The notes below the pieces were generated by a model. The model ran no database searches. It saw nothing but the letters and a program-made list of their open reading frames with translations, and had not been told where the DNA came from. The translations under genes were made by a program, and so were the position numbers. A stretch of DNA of 58,876 nucleotides. Origin: an uncultured Alphaproteobacteria bacterium (GTDB taxonomy: Bacteria; Pseudomonadota; Alphaproteobacteria; RF32; CAG-239). The stretch lies in NCBI GenBank assembly GCA_934271195.1, contig CAKQRB010000070.1, positions 1 through 58,876 on the forward strand, given 5' to 3'. Numbering within the stretch: the first letter of the stretch is position 1; each line of letters begins with the position of its first letter. Shown one piece after another: positions 50,977-58,876 of the stretch.

Positions 50977-52053
50977 TTAACTGCGGCGCTCAAAATTAAT
51001 GCGCGGATCAACCAAAGAATAGGTGATATCCGAAATCAACTTTAGCACCAGCCCCAACAAGGCAAAAATGTATAACGTGCCGAAGATAACCGGATAGTCG
51101 CGGCTCATAATCGCCTCATAGCCCAGAAGTCCAAGACCGTTGAGCGAGAAGACAACCTCAATCAGCAATGCACCGCTGAACAGCATTTTTATCAGCATGG
51201 CCGGAAATCCGGCAATCACAATCAGCATGGCGTTTCTGAACACATGGCGGTACAAGACTTGACTTTCGCTCAGGCCTTTGGCTCGCGCCGTCAGGACATA
51301 GGGTTTGTTAATCTCGTCAAGAAAAGAATTTTTGGTCAGCATGGTCAGACTGGCAAAGCCGCCAATCACCATGGCCAGCACCGGCAGCGTGATATGCCAG
51401 AAATAGTCTGCAATTTTTGCAAAAAATCCTAACTGCTCCCAGTTATCCGAAGTTATGCCCCTCAGCGGAAACCATTGAAAATACGTACCGCCGGCAAAAA
51501 AGACAATCAGAAAAACGGCAAACAAAAATACCGGAACCGCCGAACCGACGACAACAGCAAAAGATGTCCAAATGTCAAAAGGCGAGCCATCGCGGACTGC
51601 TTTTTTGACGCCCAGCGGAATAGCAATCAGATAAATAATCAATGTTGACCACAAGCCCAGAGAAACAGATACCGGCATTCGTTCGCCAATCAGTTTTATG
51701 ACGCTCTTGTCCTGATAAAAGCTTTTGCCGAAGTCAAACAGCAGATAGTCTTTGACCATTTTCAAAAATCGGATATGCGCCGGCTTGTCAAAGCCAAATT
51801 GCTTTTCCAGCTCTTTGACCAGCTCTTCCGGCACGCCCTGCGCGCCCTGATACTGGCTTCCGGCATTGGACATGTTCATTTGTGCCGTCGATGAAAACTG
51901 CGATTTGCCGTCAACGTTAAATCCGCGGTATTTGGCCAGCGTATGTTCTACCGGCCCGCCGGGGGCGAATTGAACAATAATAAAATTGAGCGCCAGAATC
52001 CCCAGCAAAGTCAGCGGAATAAGCAGCAGGCGCTTGATGATATAGTTTTTCAT
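50977..52053 (-). CDS. yejB: YejB-like ABC transporter permease
   Basis: The 358-residue permease of the oligopeptide class (BPD_transp_1) has an N-terminal membrane helix with PLTLLGILALNFIIVQFAPGG and five further segments. The cytoplasmic EAA loop is near DEINKPYVLTARAKGLS. The insert between the first two segments, with GVPEELVKELEKQFGFD, is typical of YejB/microcin C permeases. It imports peptides bound by YejA, with a second permease and an ATPase that are not in this window. Its start overlaps the YejA stop (ATGA), so the two are translated together. Confidence 0.88.
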   Translation of the reverse strand: MKNYIIKRLLLIPLTLLGILALNFIIVQFAPGGPVEHTLAKYRGFNVDGKSQFSSTAQMNMSNAGSQYQGAQGVPEELVKELEKQFGFDKPAHIRFLKMVKDYLLFDFGKSFYQDKSVIKLIGERMPVSVSLGLWSTLIIYLIAIPLGVKKAVRDGSPFDIWTSFAVVVGSAVPVFLFAVFLIVFFAGGTYFQWFPLRGITSDNWEQLGFFAKIADYFWHITLPVLAMVIGGFASLTMLTKNSFLDEINKPYVLTARAKGLSESQVLYRHVFRNAMLIVIAGFPAMLIKMLFSGALLIEVVFSLNGLGLLGYEAIMSRDYPVIFGTLYIFALLGLVLKLISDITYSLVDPRINFERRS

Positions 52054-53870
52054 TTTTTATCCTCTGTAGCTTTGTCCCACCAGGTCAGAAACTGCAGACC
52101 TATCGGCTCTTTGGCTGATTTGTGCGCAAACTTGTTCCAATAGGCAATGCGCTGATACGGCGAGTACCAATGCGGTATCAGATAATATTCGTGACGGAGC
52201 ACCCGATCCAGCGCATTGACCGCCGCAATGTAGTCGCTTTTGTTCTGGGCTTTAACCACTTCTTCAATCAGAGCATCTACTGCAGGATTTTGTACGCCGA
52301 TAATATTAAAACTGCCGTTTATGCCGGCCGAACCCGAACCCCAGATTTCTTTCAGCTCATTGCCGGGAGAAGAACTGCCGGGGTAAGAAATAATTGCTAC
52401 GTCGTAGTCAAACTTATCCAGACGATTTTTGAAAATGTTGGTTTCTATATTACGAAAAACCGCTTTGATTCCGATTTTTTGCAGATTGTGCAGAAACGGC
52501 AGCATCACACGGGTAAAGGCCGAGCCGTTGGCCGTGTTGCTCAGGATTTCAAACTCCAGCGGGCGGCCGGTTTGAAGATTTGTCATTTTGCCGTCAACAA
52601 AGTCATAGCCGGCTTCTTTGAGCAAAGCAACAGCTTCTCGTAAGTTCTGTCGCACCTGCGTGTAGCTGCCATACGCCGGATTTTTGGGCAGAGCGCCAAA
52701 TACCTCCGGCGGCAATAACTTTTTGTATTTTTGCAAGAGCCGAAGCTCCCTGCCCTGCGGCCTATCCGACGCTTCCAACCCGCTGTTGGGAAAAAAGCCT
52801 TCAATCCGGCGGTACTGGTTATAAAAAAGTTTTTCGTTAGCCCAATCAAAATCAAAAGCCAGCGCAACTGCCCGTCGGACTTTTTTGTCCTGAAAAAGCG
52901 GGCGACGGAGATTGAAGGCAAAGCTCTGAAGATTGGCCGCCTTATTATGCGCCATATCTTCTTTTATGATTTTTCCGGATTTTATCAGATCATTATCATA
53001 ACCGGTTACCCAGATTTTGGCAATGTATTCTTCTCGCAGGTCAATATTGCCGGCAAACAAGGCCTGCAGCGTGACAGTGGTATCCTGATAATAGTCATAG
53101 CGGATTTCGTCAAAGTTAAAAAATCCGGAGCGACTTGGAATATTTTGCGCCCAATAGTCCTTATTTCTTTTCAAAACCGTATATTTACCGAAAGAAAAGC
53201 TGTCTACCCGATACGGACCGCTGCCGAGCGGCGGCGTAGTGACCGGCGCGGAAAAGTCTTTGCCCTGCCAGTCTTTTTGAGAAAAAACCGCAATCTGGGT
53301 CAAAATCAGCGGCAGTTCTTTGTTTTGCGATCCGGTGCGGAAATGAAAACGCACATGACGGTCACTGACTTTTTCCACGCGCGCAACATCTCCATAATAA
53401 ACCTTATATATCGGCGAACCTTTTTCAATCAAAGCATTAAAACTGAAAATGACGTCATCGGCAAGAATCGGGCTACCGTCATGAAACTTTGCCCGCTTAT
53501 CCAGAATAAAGCCGATAAAGCTGTTATCATCGGAGATCTCAAACTTTTCAGCTATCAAAGGATAGGCCGTAGAGATATCGTCTGCCGGCGAAAAGCCCAA
53601 GGTATCCAAAGTTAAAGCCGCCGTTTCAGGAGATGCTATGCCCTTAAAGATATAGGGATTGAAGTTGTCAAAGCTGCCATACGCCGGAAGCACAATCCGG
53701 CCGCCTTTCGGCGCCTTAGGATCAGCATAATCAAAACTTGCGAACCCCGATATGTATTTCGGCTCGTCATACAGTGAAAAATAAGGCAAAACTCTGGTTT
53801 TAGCTGCAGCGGACGGAGCAAAAGCAACTATACACAAGAGCAGAAAGAATTTATTTATAATTTTCTTCAT
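52050..53870 (-). CDS. yejA: YejA-like periplasmic oligopeptide-binding protein
   Basis: The 606-residue protein has a signal peptide (cleavage near PSAAAK, about 23) and is an SBP_bac_5 family solute-binding protein with the YejA pattern: HYFSLYDEPKY-like opening (here LPYFSLYDEPKYI), DPKAPKGGRI, then FDNFNPYIFKG. The end contains HWYSPYQRIAYWNKF. It binds peptides, and in E. coli the YejABEF system takes up microcin C. The start lies within the last 20 bases of the preceding gene, so translation is coupled. The length agrees with the family. Confidence 0.88.
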   Translation of the reverse strand: MKKIINKFFLLLCIVAFAPSAAAKTRVLPYFSLYDEPKYISGFASFDYADPKAPKGGRIVLPAYGSFDNFNPYIFKGIASPETAALTLDTLGFSPADDISTAYPLIAEKFEISDDNSFIGFILDKRAKFHDGSPILADDVIFSFNALIEKGSPIYKVYYGDVARVEKVSDRHVRFHFRTGSQNKELPLILTQIAVFSQKDWQGKDFSAPVTTPPLGSGPYRVDSFSFGKYTVLKRNKDYWAQNIPSRSGFFNFDEIRYDYYQDTTVTLQALFAGNIDLREEYIAKIWVTGYDNDLIKSGKIIKEDMAHNKAANLQSFAFNLRRPLFQDKKVRRAVALAFDFDWANEKLFYNQYRRIEGFFPNSGLEASDRPQGRELRLLQKYKKLLPPEVFGALPKNPAYGSYTQVRQNLREAVALLKEAGYDFVDGKMTNLQTGRPLEFEILSNTANGSAFTRVMLPFLHNLQKIGIKAVFRNIETNIFKNRLDKFDYDVAIISYPGSSSPGNELKEIWGSGSAGINGSFNIIGVQNPAVDALIEEVVKAQNKSDYIAAVNALDRVLRHEYYLIPHWYSPYQRIAYWNKFAHKSAKEPIGLQFLTWWDKATEDKK

Positions 53871-55227
53871 CTACCCAGCCCCGGAAAGGTGAACTGAAAG
53901 TATCTTCTCCGGCGGCAGACGCTTTTAACGATGGTTCCGTCCGATGCGGCTCTTCTGTACGAACCGCGGAATAGCTCATTTGCTCCCACTCGCGGCGGAG
54001 GCTTTCCAGCGTGCGCTGCGTATTGCTCAGAATCGGGATAACATCGTCCTCCACCACAACTTTTTCCTCTGCATGTTCCTGAGCAAAAACAGCGGGCGTT
54101 TCCGGCTGCGGCGCCGAAATTTCAAAAGACGGTTCTGCTGGCGGAGTTTCCTGCGCATCATCGCCGAAGCTGCGTTCCAGAGCCATGGAGAACGGATCGC
54201 GACCGTTTTCTTCCGGACGGCGATAATCTATATATTCTTCATCCTCACGATTTTTCTTCTTGCCAAAAAGCGTAAGTTTTTTTCCAAGCGAGAATTTGCC
54301 GGACAAAATCGGACGGTGCGGTTCTTCTTTTTCTTCATCTTCCGGCGCGGCAGATTCTGTCATCACCTCCGGCACAGCCGGCGCGGCAAACACCTGACGT
54401 TCCGGCCTGATATTGTCTTTAGATACGGAAGCACGGAAAGTTTCCGCAACGGGGGCGGCTTGCTCTGGAGGCATTTGCTCAAAACGGTTTTCGCCCAGAG
54501 CGGCGTAAACCTGTGAAGCTTCTCGCTTGCGCTTGAGTTCATCGGAGACCGGCGCAAAAATTGAGAAGACTTTTCCTAAAACGCCGGTTTCGATAATATT
54601 CAAAAAAATCTTCTCGTTATCGTGTTTTTCAAACAATTCAACAATATTTTGGTAACGGGCACAGAATTCCATTATGGTTCCGGCAAGCACCATATCATGT
54701 CCTGCTTTTTCAAACATGCGCATCTGAAAAGTCGGCTGGCTTTGGTTGACTTCGATGATCACTTTGCCGAAAGACCACTTTCCGCCGTTTCTGACCTTGC
54801 TCCACAGGCGGTCGATTTGCTCCGGCGAAGCCAAGGAACTGCGTTGGATTATTTCAGAAATCAGTTCATTCATATCCGAAACAAACAAGTCAAACTGCTG
54901 GACGATAAAACCGTCGCGAATTTGCTGCTCGCTTTCCAGCATGATACGGGCGATCAAATCCGAGTAGTCCTGATTTTTTTTCATCTGTATAAAAAGCTTG
55001 TTCAGATTGCGGTTGAAGCGGTAGTCATGTAAAAACTGGTTGATGATTGCAAAGATAATCCATATGGCAAATACCGGAAGGAGGACATAAGCGGCATAAA
55101 TCGAAACATCTGCTATTCCGGCGAATCGGAATCCGGCAGCGCCAACGGTTTCCATCACGTGCATGACGGCATAAATAATCCAGAGCAAAGAAGAAAATAT
55201 TAAGATGAAAAATGACAATGCCAGCAA
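53851..55227 (-). CDS. Two-pass membrane protein of unknown function
   Basis: The 458-residue protein has two membrane segments (about 3-20 and 45-68) followed by a helical domain (about 75-225) and a long acidic, probably disordered C-terminal half rich in Glu, Pro and Arg. It ends in GWVDEENYK, similar to short acidic tryptophan motifs in the large protein at 4930-8349. I do not recognise a family. The TTG start has AAGGGG seven bases upstream, and no ATG fits better. A promoter-like sequence lies 35 bases upstream, and the gene overlaps yejA, so it leads the yej operon. Confidence 0.75.
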   Translation of the reverse strand: MLALSFFILIFSSLLWIIYAVMHVMETVGAAGFRFAGIADVSIYAAYVLLPVFAIWIIFAIINQFLHDYRFNRNLNKLFIQMKKNQDYSDLIARIMLESEQQIRDGFIVQQFDLFVSDMNELISEIIQRSSLASPEQIDRLWSKVRNGGKWSFGKVIIEVNQSQPTFQMRMFEKAGHDMVLAGTIMEFCARYQNIVELFEKHDNEKIFLNIIETGVLGKVFSIFAPVSDELKRKREASQVYAALGENRFEQMPPEQAAPVAETFRASVSKDNIRPERQVFAAPAVPEVMTESAAPEDEEKEEPHRPILSGKFSLGKKLTLFGKKKNREDEEYIDYRRPEENGRDPFSMALERSFGDDAQETPPAEPSFEISAPQPETPAVFAQEHAEEKVVVEDDVIPILSNTQRTLESLRREWEQMSYSAVRTEEPHRTEPSLKASAAGEDTFSSPFRGWVDEENYK

Positions 55228-55261
55228 GTCTAATCCCCTTGTGTTGTAATAAACTGGTTTT

Positions 55262-55289
55262 ATACTATTACAAATTGGCTAGATTTCAA
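55262..55289 (-). promoter_or_regulatory. Likely promoter of the yej operon
   Basis: On the minus strand TTGAAA (complement of 55284-55289) and TAGTAT (complement of 55262-55267) are separated by 16 bases. Confidence 0.5.
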
Positions 55290-55392
55290 CGAAAAAGTAT
55301 GCAATATTTACACAATAAAGCAAAATAAGAGTCGAAATATAAAAAAAATTGTGTTATCAAATCATCAGTTTGAAACAATCAAAGAGAATAGA

Positions 55393-56367
55393 ATGAATAC
55401 AGAAAATACTCTGGTTTTAGATTTTGAAAAAAACATTGTCGAGATTGAAGACAAAATGGAAGCACTCCGCCATCTGGCCGAAGGCGAAGACGTGGATATT
55501 GCTCCCGAAATTTCCCGATTGCAACAGAAATTGGAGAAACAGATGAAAGCTTCCTACGCTAACCTGACACCGTGGCAGAAACTTCAGGTTTCAAGACATC
55601 CGCAAAGACCGCATTGCCTTGATTATATTCATGCACTGATAGAAGATTTTACACCGCTCTGCGGCGACCGCGCGTTCGCCGATGACGAGGCAATGATCGG
55701 GGGAATCGGCCGTTTTAAAGGGATTTCCGTTGTTGTACTCGGTCAGGAAAAAGGGCATGATCTGGAAAGCCGCGTCAAATATAACTTCGGCATGGCCAAG
55801 CCGGAAGGATACCGCAAAGCGCAACGCTTGATGGATTTGGCAAACAAGTTTAATATGCCGGTTTTGACTTTTGTCGACACCGACGGCGCTTTTCCGGGCG
55901 TGGAAGCCGAAGCGCGCGGCCAAGCACAAGCTATTGCCGCTTCAATTGAAAAATGTTTGCAGATCAAAGTTCCGCTGGTTTCCATCGTTATCGGTATGGG
56001 CGGTTCCGGCGGCGCGATTGCGATTGCGGCGGCCAATCGCGTTTTAATGCTTGAACATTCCATTTATTCCGTTATTTCACCGGAAGGCTGCGCTTCTATT
56101 TTGTGGCGATCAGCAGATAAGGTTAAAGAAGCGACCGAAGCCCTCAAACTTACAGCACAGGATTTGAAAAAACTTGGCGTTATTGACGAGATTATTCCTG
56201 AACCGACCGGCGGCGCCCACCGTGACCCGCAGCTGACGATTGAGCGGGTCGGAGACGCTTTGCTGAAACATCTTAAGGAATTGATGCCACTCAGCGGAGA
56301 AGACCTTAAACGCTTGCGTACAGAAAAATTTTTGAAAATGGGTCGCAATACCGATTATAAAAAATAG
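55393..56367 (+). CDS. accA: Acetyl-CoA carboxylase carboxyltransferase, alpha subunit
   Basis: The 324-residue protein is a typical AccA: a helical start with DFEKNIVEIEDKMEALR, then WQKLQVSRHPQRPHCLDYI, GDRAFADDEAMIGGIGR, GMAKPEGYRKA and the oxyanion-hole region GMGGSGGAIA, ending near GDALLKHLKEL. With AccD it transfers carboxyl from biotin to acetyl-CoA, the first step of fatty acid synthesis, in the cytoplasm. The ATG at 55393 is chosen because its product begins like other AccA proteins; the earlier TTG at 55351 adds 14 unrelated residues. It is a housekeeping gene that probably marks the end of the secretion region. Confidence 0.97.
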   Translation: MNTENTLVLDFEKNIVEIEDKMEALRHLAEGEDVDIAPEISRLQQKLEKQMKASYANLTPWQKLQVSRHPQRPHCLDYIHALIEDFTPLCGDRAFADDEAMIGGIGRFKGISVVVLGQEKGHDLESRVKYNFGMAKPEGYRKAQRLMDLANKFNMPVLTFVDTDGAFPGVEAEARGQAQAIAASIEKCLQIKVPLVSIVIGMGGSGGAIAIAAANRVLMLEHSIYSVISPEGCASILWRSADKVKEATEALKLTAQDLKKLGVIDEIIPEPTGGAHRDPQLTIERVGDALLKHLKELMPLSGEDLKRLRTEKFLKMGRNTDYKK

Positions 56368-56378
56368 GAAAGGGCAAT

Positions 56379-57515
56379 ATGGTTATAGATTTGCAACTTA
56401 TTCTGGCTATTGCTGCCGGAATTTTGGTTATCATCAATCTTTTGGTATTATTTTTGCGTAAAGATGATAAAAAACTGCAATCCATGACCGATGCCTTTTA
56501 TCGCGGACAGGCCGAATTGGCCGGAAGACTTTCCCAGATGGCCGAAACGAATCAGCAGCAACAGAACAAGATTTCGGAAGCGATTGCCGAGCAACGTTTG
56601 TCCGTTTTAAAGATGATGGACGAGAAGCTTTTGCAAGTGACCAAAAACGTTGGCGAAGGCTTGCAGAAAACAACCGTTCAGACCAACCAAACCCTTACGG
56701 ATTTGCGGGAAAGGCTGACAAAGATTGACGTGGCGCAACAAAAAATTTCGGCACTTTCCGAACAGGTTGTTTCTTTACAGGAGGTCCTTTCAAACAAACA
56801 GGCACGCGGTGCCTTTGGCGAAATTCAGCTTAATGATCTGGTCACATCAATTTTGCCGCCGTCAGCTTATGCTTTTCAAGTTGTTCTGAGCAACCAGAAA
56901 AGAGCCGATTGTGTTTTAAATTTGCCGAATCCGCCGGGGACCATTGTGATAGATTCAAAATTTCCGCTGGAAAGTTATCACGCTTTGCGAACGGCTGCAA
57001 ACGACAGAGAAAAACTGGAAGCTGAGCGTTTTTTTAAAGCCTCGGTCATGAAACATATTAAAGACATTTCTGAAAAATATATTCTTCCCGGAGAAACGGC
57101 GGAATCTGCATTGATGTTTTTGCCGAGCGAAGCGATTTATGCTGAACTGCACGCCAATTTTCCGGAGGTGGTCGAAACCTCTTATCGCGCCAAAGTATGG
57201 ATTGTATCCCCCACGACCTTAATGGCGACTCTTAACACGGTTCGGGCAATTTTGAAAGATGCCAAAATGCGAGAGATGGCCGGCGTTATTCAAAAAGAAG
57301 TAGGAACACTGACTGAAGATATTGGTCGACTGGACGGGAGAATCGAGAGTTTGAGCCGGCATTTTAAACAGGCTAACGAAGATATTGACGGGATTAAAGT
57401 TTCATCCGGCAAGATTGCAAAAAGGATTCAGCGGATTGAGGACATTCAACTCGGCGAAGAGCGCAAAGAGCTTGCGGATAAAGACATGCCGGCGGCTATA
57501 TCTCATATTGCCTGA
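56379..57515 (+). CDS. rmuC: RmuC-family DNA recombination protein
   Basis: The 378-residue protein has a membrane segment (about 5-24), a coiled coil (about 30-135), and the RmuC domain (about 145-330). Its landmarks are RGAFGEIQLNDLV, then VIDSKFPLESYHAL, YILPGETAESALMFLPSEAIYAELH and IVSPTTLMATLNTVRAI. RmuC is known to limit DNA inversions and is thought to act as a nuclease-like factor in recombination. The Walker-free PD-(D/E)XK-like core is kept (IDSKF). It starts 11 bases after accA with an AGGAAAGGG site and is probably cotranscribed with it. Confidence 0.93.
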   Translation: MVIDLQLILAIAAGILVIINLLVLFLRKDDKKLQSMTDAFYRGQAELAGRLSQMAETNQQQQNKISEAIAEQRLSVLKMMDEKLLQVTKNVGEGLQKTTVQTNQTLTDLRERLTKIDVAQQKISALSEQVVSLQEVLSNKQARGAFGEIQLNDLVTSILPPSAYAFQVVLSNQKRADCVLNLPNPPGTIVIDSKFPLESYHALRTAANDREKLEAERFFKASVMKHIKDISEKYILPGETAESALMFLPSEAIYAELHANFPEVVETSYRAKVWIVSPTTLMATLNTVRAILKDAKMREMAGVIQKEVGTLTEDIGRLDGRIESLSRHFKQANEDIDGIKVSSGKIAKRIQRIEDIQLGEERKELADKDMPAAISHIA

Positions 57516-57741
57516 CCTGTGCGGGCGGCGCGTATTCAGCGGATTCCTTTTTCTCCCTTTTTCCTTTCACTTATCTCCTTAGCCGTGTCTTTTCACTCTC
57601 TTTCTTTCATTCCCTTTTGCCGTCATTTTTCTTTTTTTTATTTTCTGGTTTTGGTTTCTTCATAGAATTGTTTTTTCTTTCCGCTACTTTTGTCATGTTA
57701 CAAAAGGCCGGAGGCTGGCAGCCGCAAAAGCAAAAAAGCCG
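57516..57741. other. Intergenic region with a long pyrimidine-rich stretch on the plus strand
   Basis: Between rmuC and a convergent gene lie 226 bases with no coding signal. From about 57545 to 57690 the plus strand is mostly C and T (for example ctccctttttcctttcac). Before the end, CTGGCAGCC and GGCCGGAGGC offer a weak hairpin, which may serve as a terminator. Confidence 0.5.
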
Positions 57742-58557
57742 TTATTTTTGAGGATTGCTCAGATATTGAATGTCAAAAGTGATTGTTTCCGGCTGTTTTT
57801 CTGTTGCGGAGCTACCGGAAATCTCTGAAATTCCGATATTACTATAGGCAACGACATTAATAACCGGCGCATTGAACAGTGTAAAAAATCCGTGCAGGTT
57901 GCTCAAAATAATCCGGTTTTTTATCTCCAACGAGGTTTTATGCAAAAACTCCTTAAAATACGGCGACCAAGCCGGCGTGCCAAAGTTGCCGTATATAACC
58001 AAAGGTTCGTCACGGAGCGACACAAACTCGGCCAGATTATCAAAAATGCCTTTTTGTTCGGAAATCTTCATTCCGGAAAAGTCAACCCGAACCAGAGTTA
58101 ATTTGGAATTTTCCGAGCGGTATGCCATATAACTGGCTGAATAGCGCGGGCTGAGTTTGACCTTGCCATAGCTTTCTGCCTGCATATCAGGAATTTTCGT
58201 TAATATGTCGGCGGCAGTCTGCTTTTGCTGCTCAGAATAATTAAGAAGAAAAGTTTTATCCGCGGCATCAACTTTGGTATTAATGAAAATATTGGATGCG
58301 GAAGATATATAAGCATAACCAAACAGCAGCAAAACCAACGACAGAATCGCAAAAAGAACTTTGCGGCAATAAAGCGCAAAAAACAGGATAAAAATGTTAA
58401 ATAGATAAAGCTGAAAGAAATAATTTTTGATAAAAAAAGATAAATTTCCGATACTGTCAAAAGAGTTTAATACTGCAATTATTCCCAAGATTATCAAGGA
58501 AACAGCAATAAACATATTTTCACGGCGGCGTTTTTTCTTTTGACTAAAATATCCCAT
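57742..58557 (-). CDS. Membrane-anchored protein with degenerate EEP nuclease/phosphatase-like domain
   Basis: The 271-residue protein has a basic start, three membrane segments (about 15-33, 40-60 and 67-88) and a C-terminal domain (about 95-245). The segment LVIYGNFGTPAWSPYFKEFL corresponds to the LVVGDFN.TPWS...F..L stretch of endonuclease/exonuclease/phosphatase (EEP) proteins of the YafD type. The key Asp and Asn of GDFN are replaced by Asn and Gly, and the domain lacks the HxxxE and final SDH motifs, so enzymatic activity is unlikely. No ribosome site is visible before the ATG at 58557. It stands alone and is convergent with rmuC. Confidence 0.6.
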   Translation of the reverse strand: MGYFSQKKKRRRENMFIAVSLIILGIIAVLNSFDSIGNLSFFIKNYFFQLYLFNIFILFFALYCRKVLFAILSLVLLLFGYAYISSASNIFINTKVDAADKTFLLNYSEQQKQTAADILTKIPDMQAESYGKVKLSPRYSASYMAYRSENSKLTLVRVDFSGMKISEQKGIFDNLAEFVSLRDEPLVIYGNFGTPAWSPYFKEFLHKTSLEIKNRIILSNLHGFFTLFNAPVINVVAYSNIGISEISGSSATEKQPETITFDIQYLSNPQK

Positions 58558-58657
58558 TTTAACTTATTTTGTTGTTTTTTTGTCGTTATTAATATAAGGT
58601 GTTATGTGTCAGATAGTAATAGCTAAAATTTATTTTGTAAATGGTGTAAAATAAAAA

Positions 58658-58876
58658 ATGCTAAAACAGATAATAAATACATTTTCTTTAGACAATGTAA
58701 CCCATTTTATCTCTCTTAAATTAAACAGCTTTGAAGATTTGCTGAACCAGTATTTTTCCCACAGCGCAAACATAAAATTACTATCTGTCGTCATGATAGC
58801 CATCGGCGGAATTTTATTTTTATTCTGGTTGGCAATTGTTATCGCGAAGTATCTCGGACTAGCTGCTAATGAGGCT
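58658..58876 (+). CDS. Membrane protein, N-terminal part (cut by window edge)
   Basis: An ATG at 58658 opens a frame that remains open for 73 codons up to the end of the window. It encodes a polar start and then a membrane segment (about residues 47-68: a VMIAIGGILFLFWLAIVI stretch). The ribosome site is poor and the product is unknown. The gene is divergent from the EEP-like gene, and the 100-base gap between them is AT-rich and probably contains promoters for both. Confidence 0.45.
   Translation, partial: MLKQIINTFSLDNVTHFISLKLNSFEDLLNQYFSHSANIKLLSVVMIAIGGILFLFWLAIVIAKYLGLAANEA

Noticed and set aside
1..58876. CRISPR array, tRNA, rRNA or insertion sequence
   Set aside because: No regularly spaced identical repeats with spacers, no cloverleaf or rRNA sequence and no transposase or integrase motifs were found by eye.

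Overview
The window looks like chromosomal DNA from a Gram-negative bacterium, most likely an alphaproteobacterium of the host-associated or gut type. This is inferred from VirB/Trb- and PilN/O/P/Q/R-type proteins, an alphaproteobacterial style of prepilin leader, Yej transporter proteins, AccA and RmuC. No rRNA, tRNA, insertion sequence or CRISPR array was seen. Protein-family names below come from motif recognition by eye, not from searches.

Region 1 (1-4.8 kb, plus strand). The end of a VirB6/TrbL-like membrane protein with heptad repeats is followed by a second VirB6-like protein that carries an intact M23 peptidoglycan peptidase domain. A regulator with two helix-turn-helix domains and an S24-like C-terminus follows, with its own promoter, a palindrome and a terminator. 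Region 2 (4.9-11.2 kb, plus). Four genes: a large repeat-rich acidic protein, a 210-residue protein, a secretin-like lipoprotein and a single-pass membrane protein, ending in a terminator.

Region 3 (11.3-37.4 kb, minus). A complete-looking type IV secretion (T4SS) locus, read from right to left: three VirB2-like pilins, VirB3, VirB4, five secreted VirB5-like or accessory proteins, VirB8, VirB7, a second VirB8, VirB9 with a SPOR-like end, a VirB10-like function split over two giant repeat proteins, and VirB11. Downstream is a structured RNA resembling 6S RNA and a small HTH gene. No VirD4 coupling protein is visible. The third pilin gene runs into a G10 tract that shifts it out of frame with a long repeat-bearing tail, a possible phase-variable switch.

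Region 4 (37.7-50.9 kb). A type IVb pilus operon (plus strand): an OmpA-like envelope protein, TcpQ/PilL-like lipoprotein, PilN secretin, PilO, PilP, PilQ ATPase, PilR, then three related pilin-like genes of which only one keeps a recognisable prepilin leader. A PilT-like ATPase lies convergently. No prepilin peptidase is in the window. Region 5 (51-58.9 kb). YejB, YejA and a membrane protein (minus), accA and rmuC (plus), a degenerate membrane-anchored EEP-like protein (minus) and a gene cut by the right edge.

The main idea is that a T4SS and a type IVb pilus sit back to back. The T4SS has unusual cell-wall-facing additions (M23 on VirB6, SPOR on VirB9, very long solenoid-like repeats on a two-piece VirB10), suggesting a machine adapted to a thick or modified periplasm. 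This last interpretation is inference.
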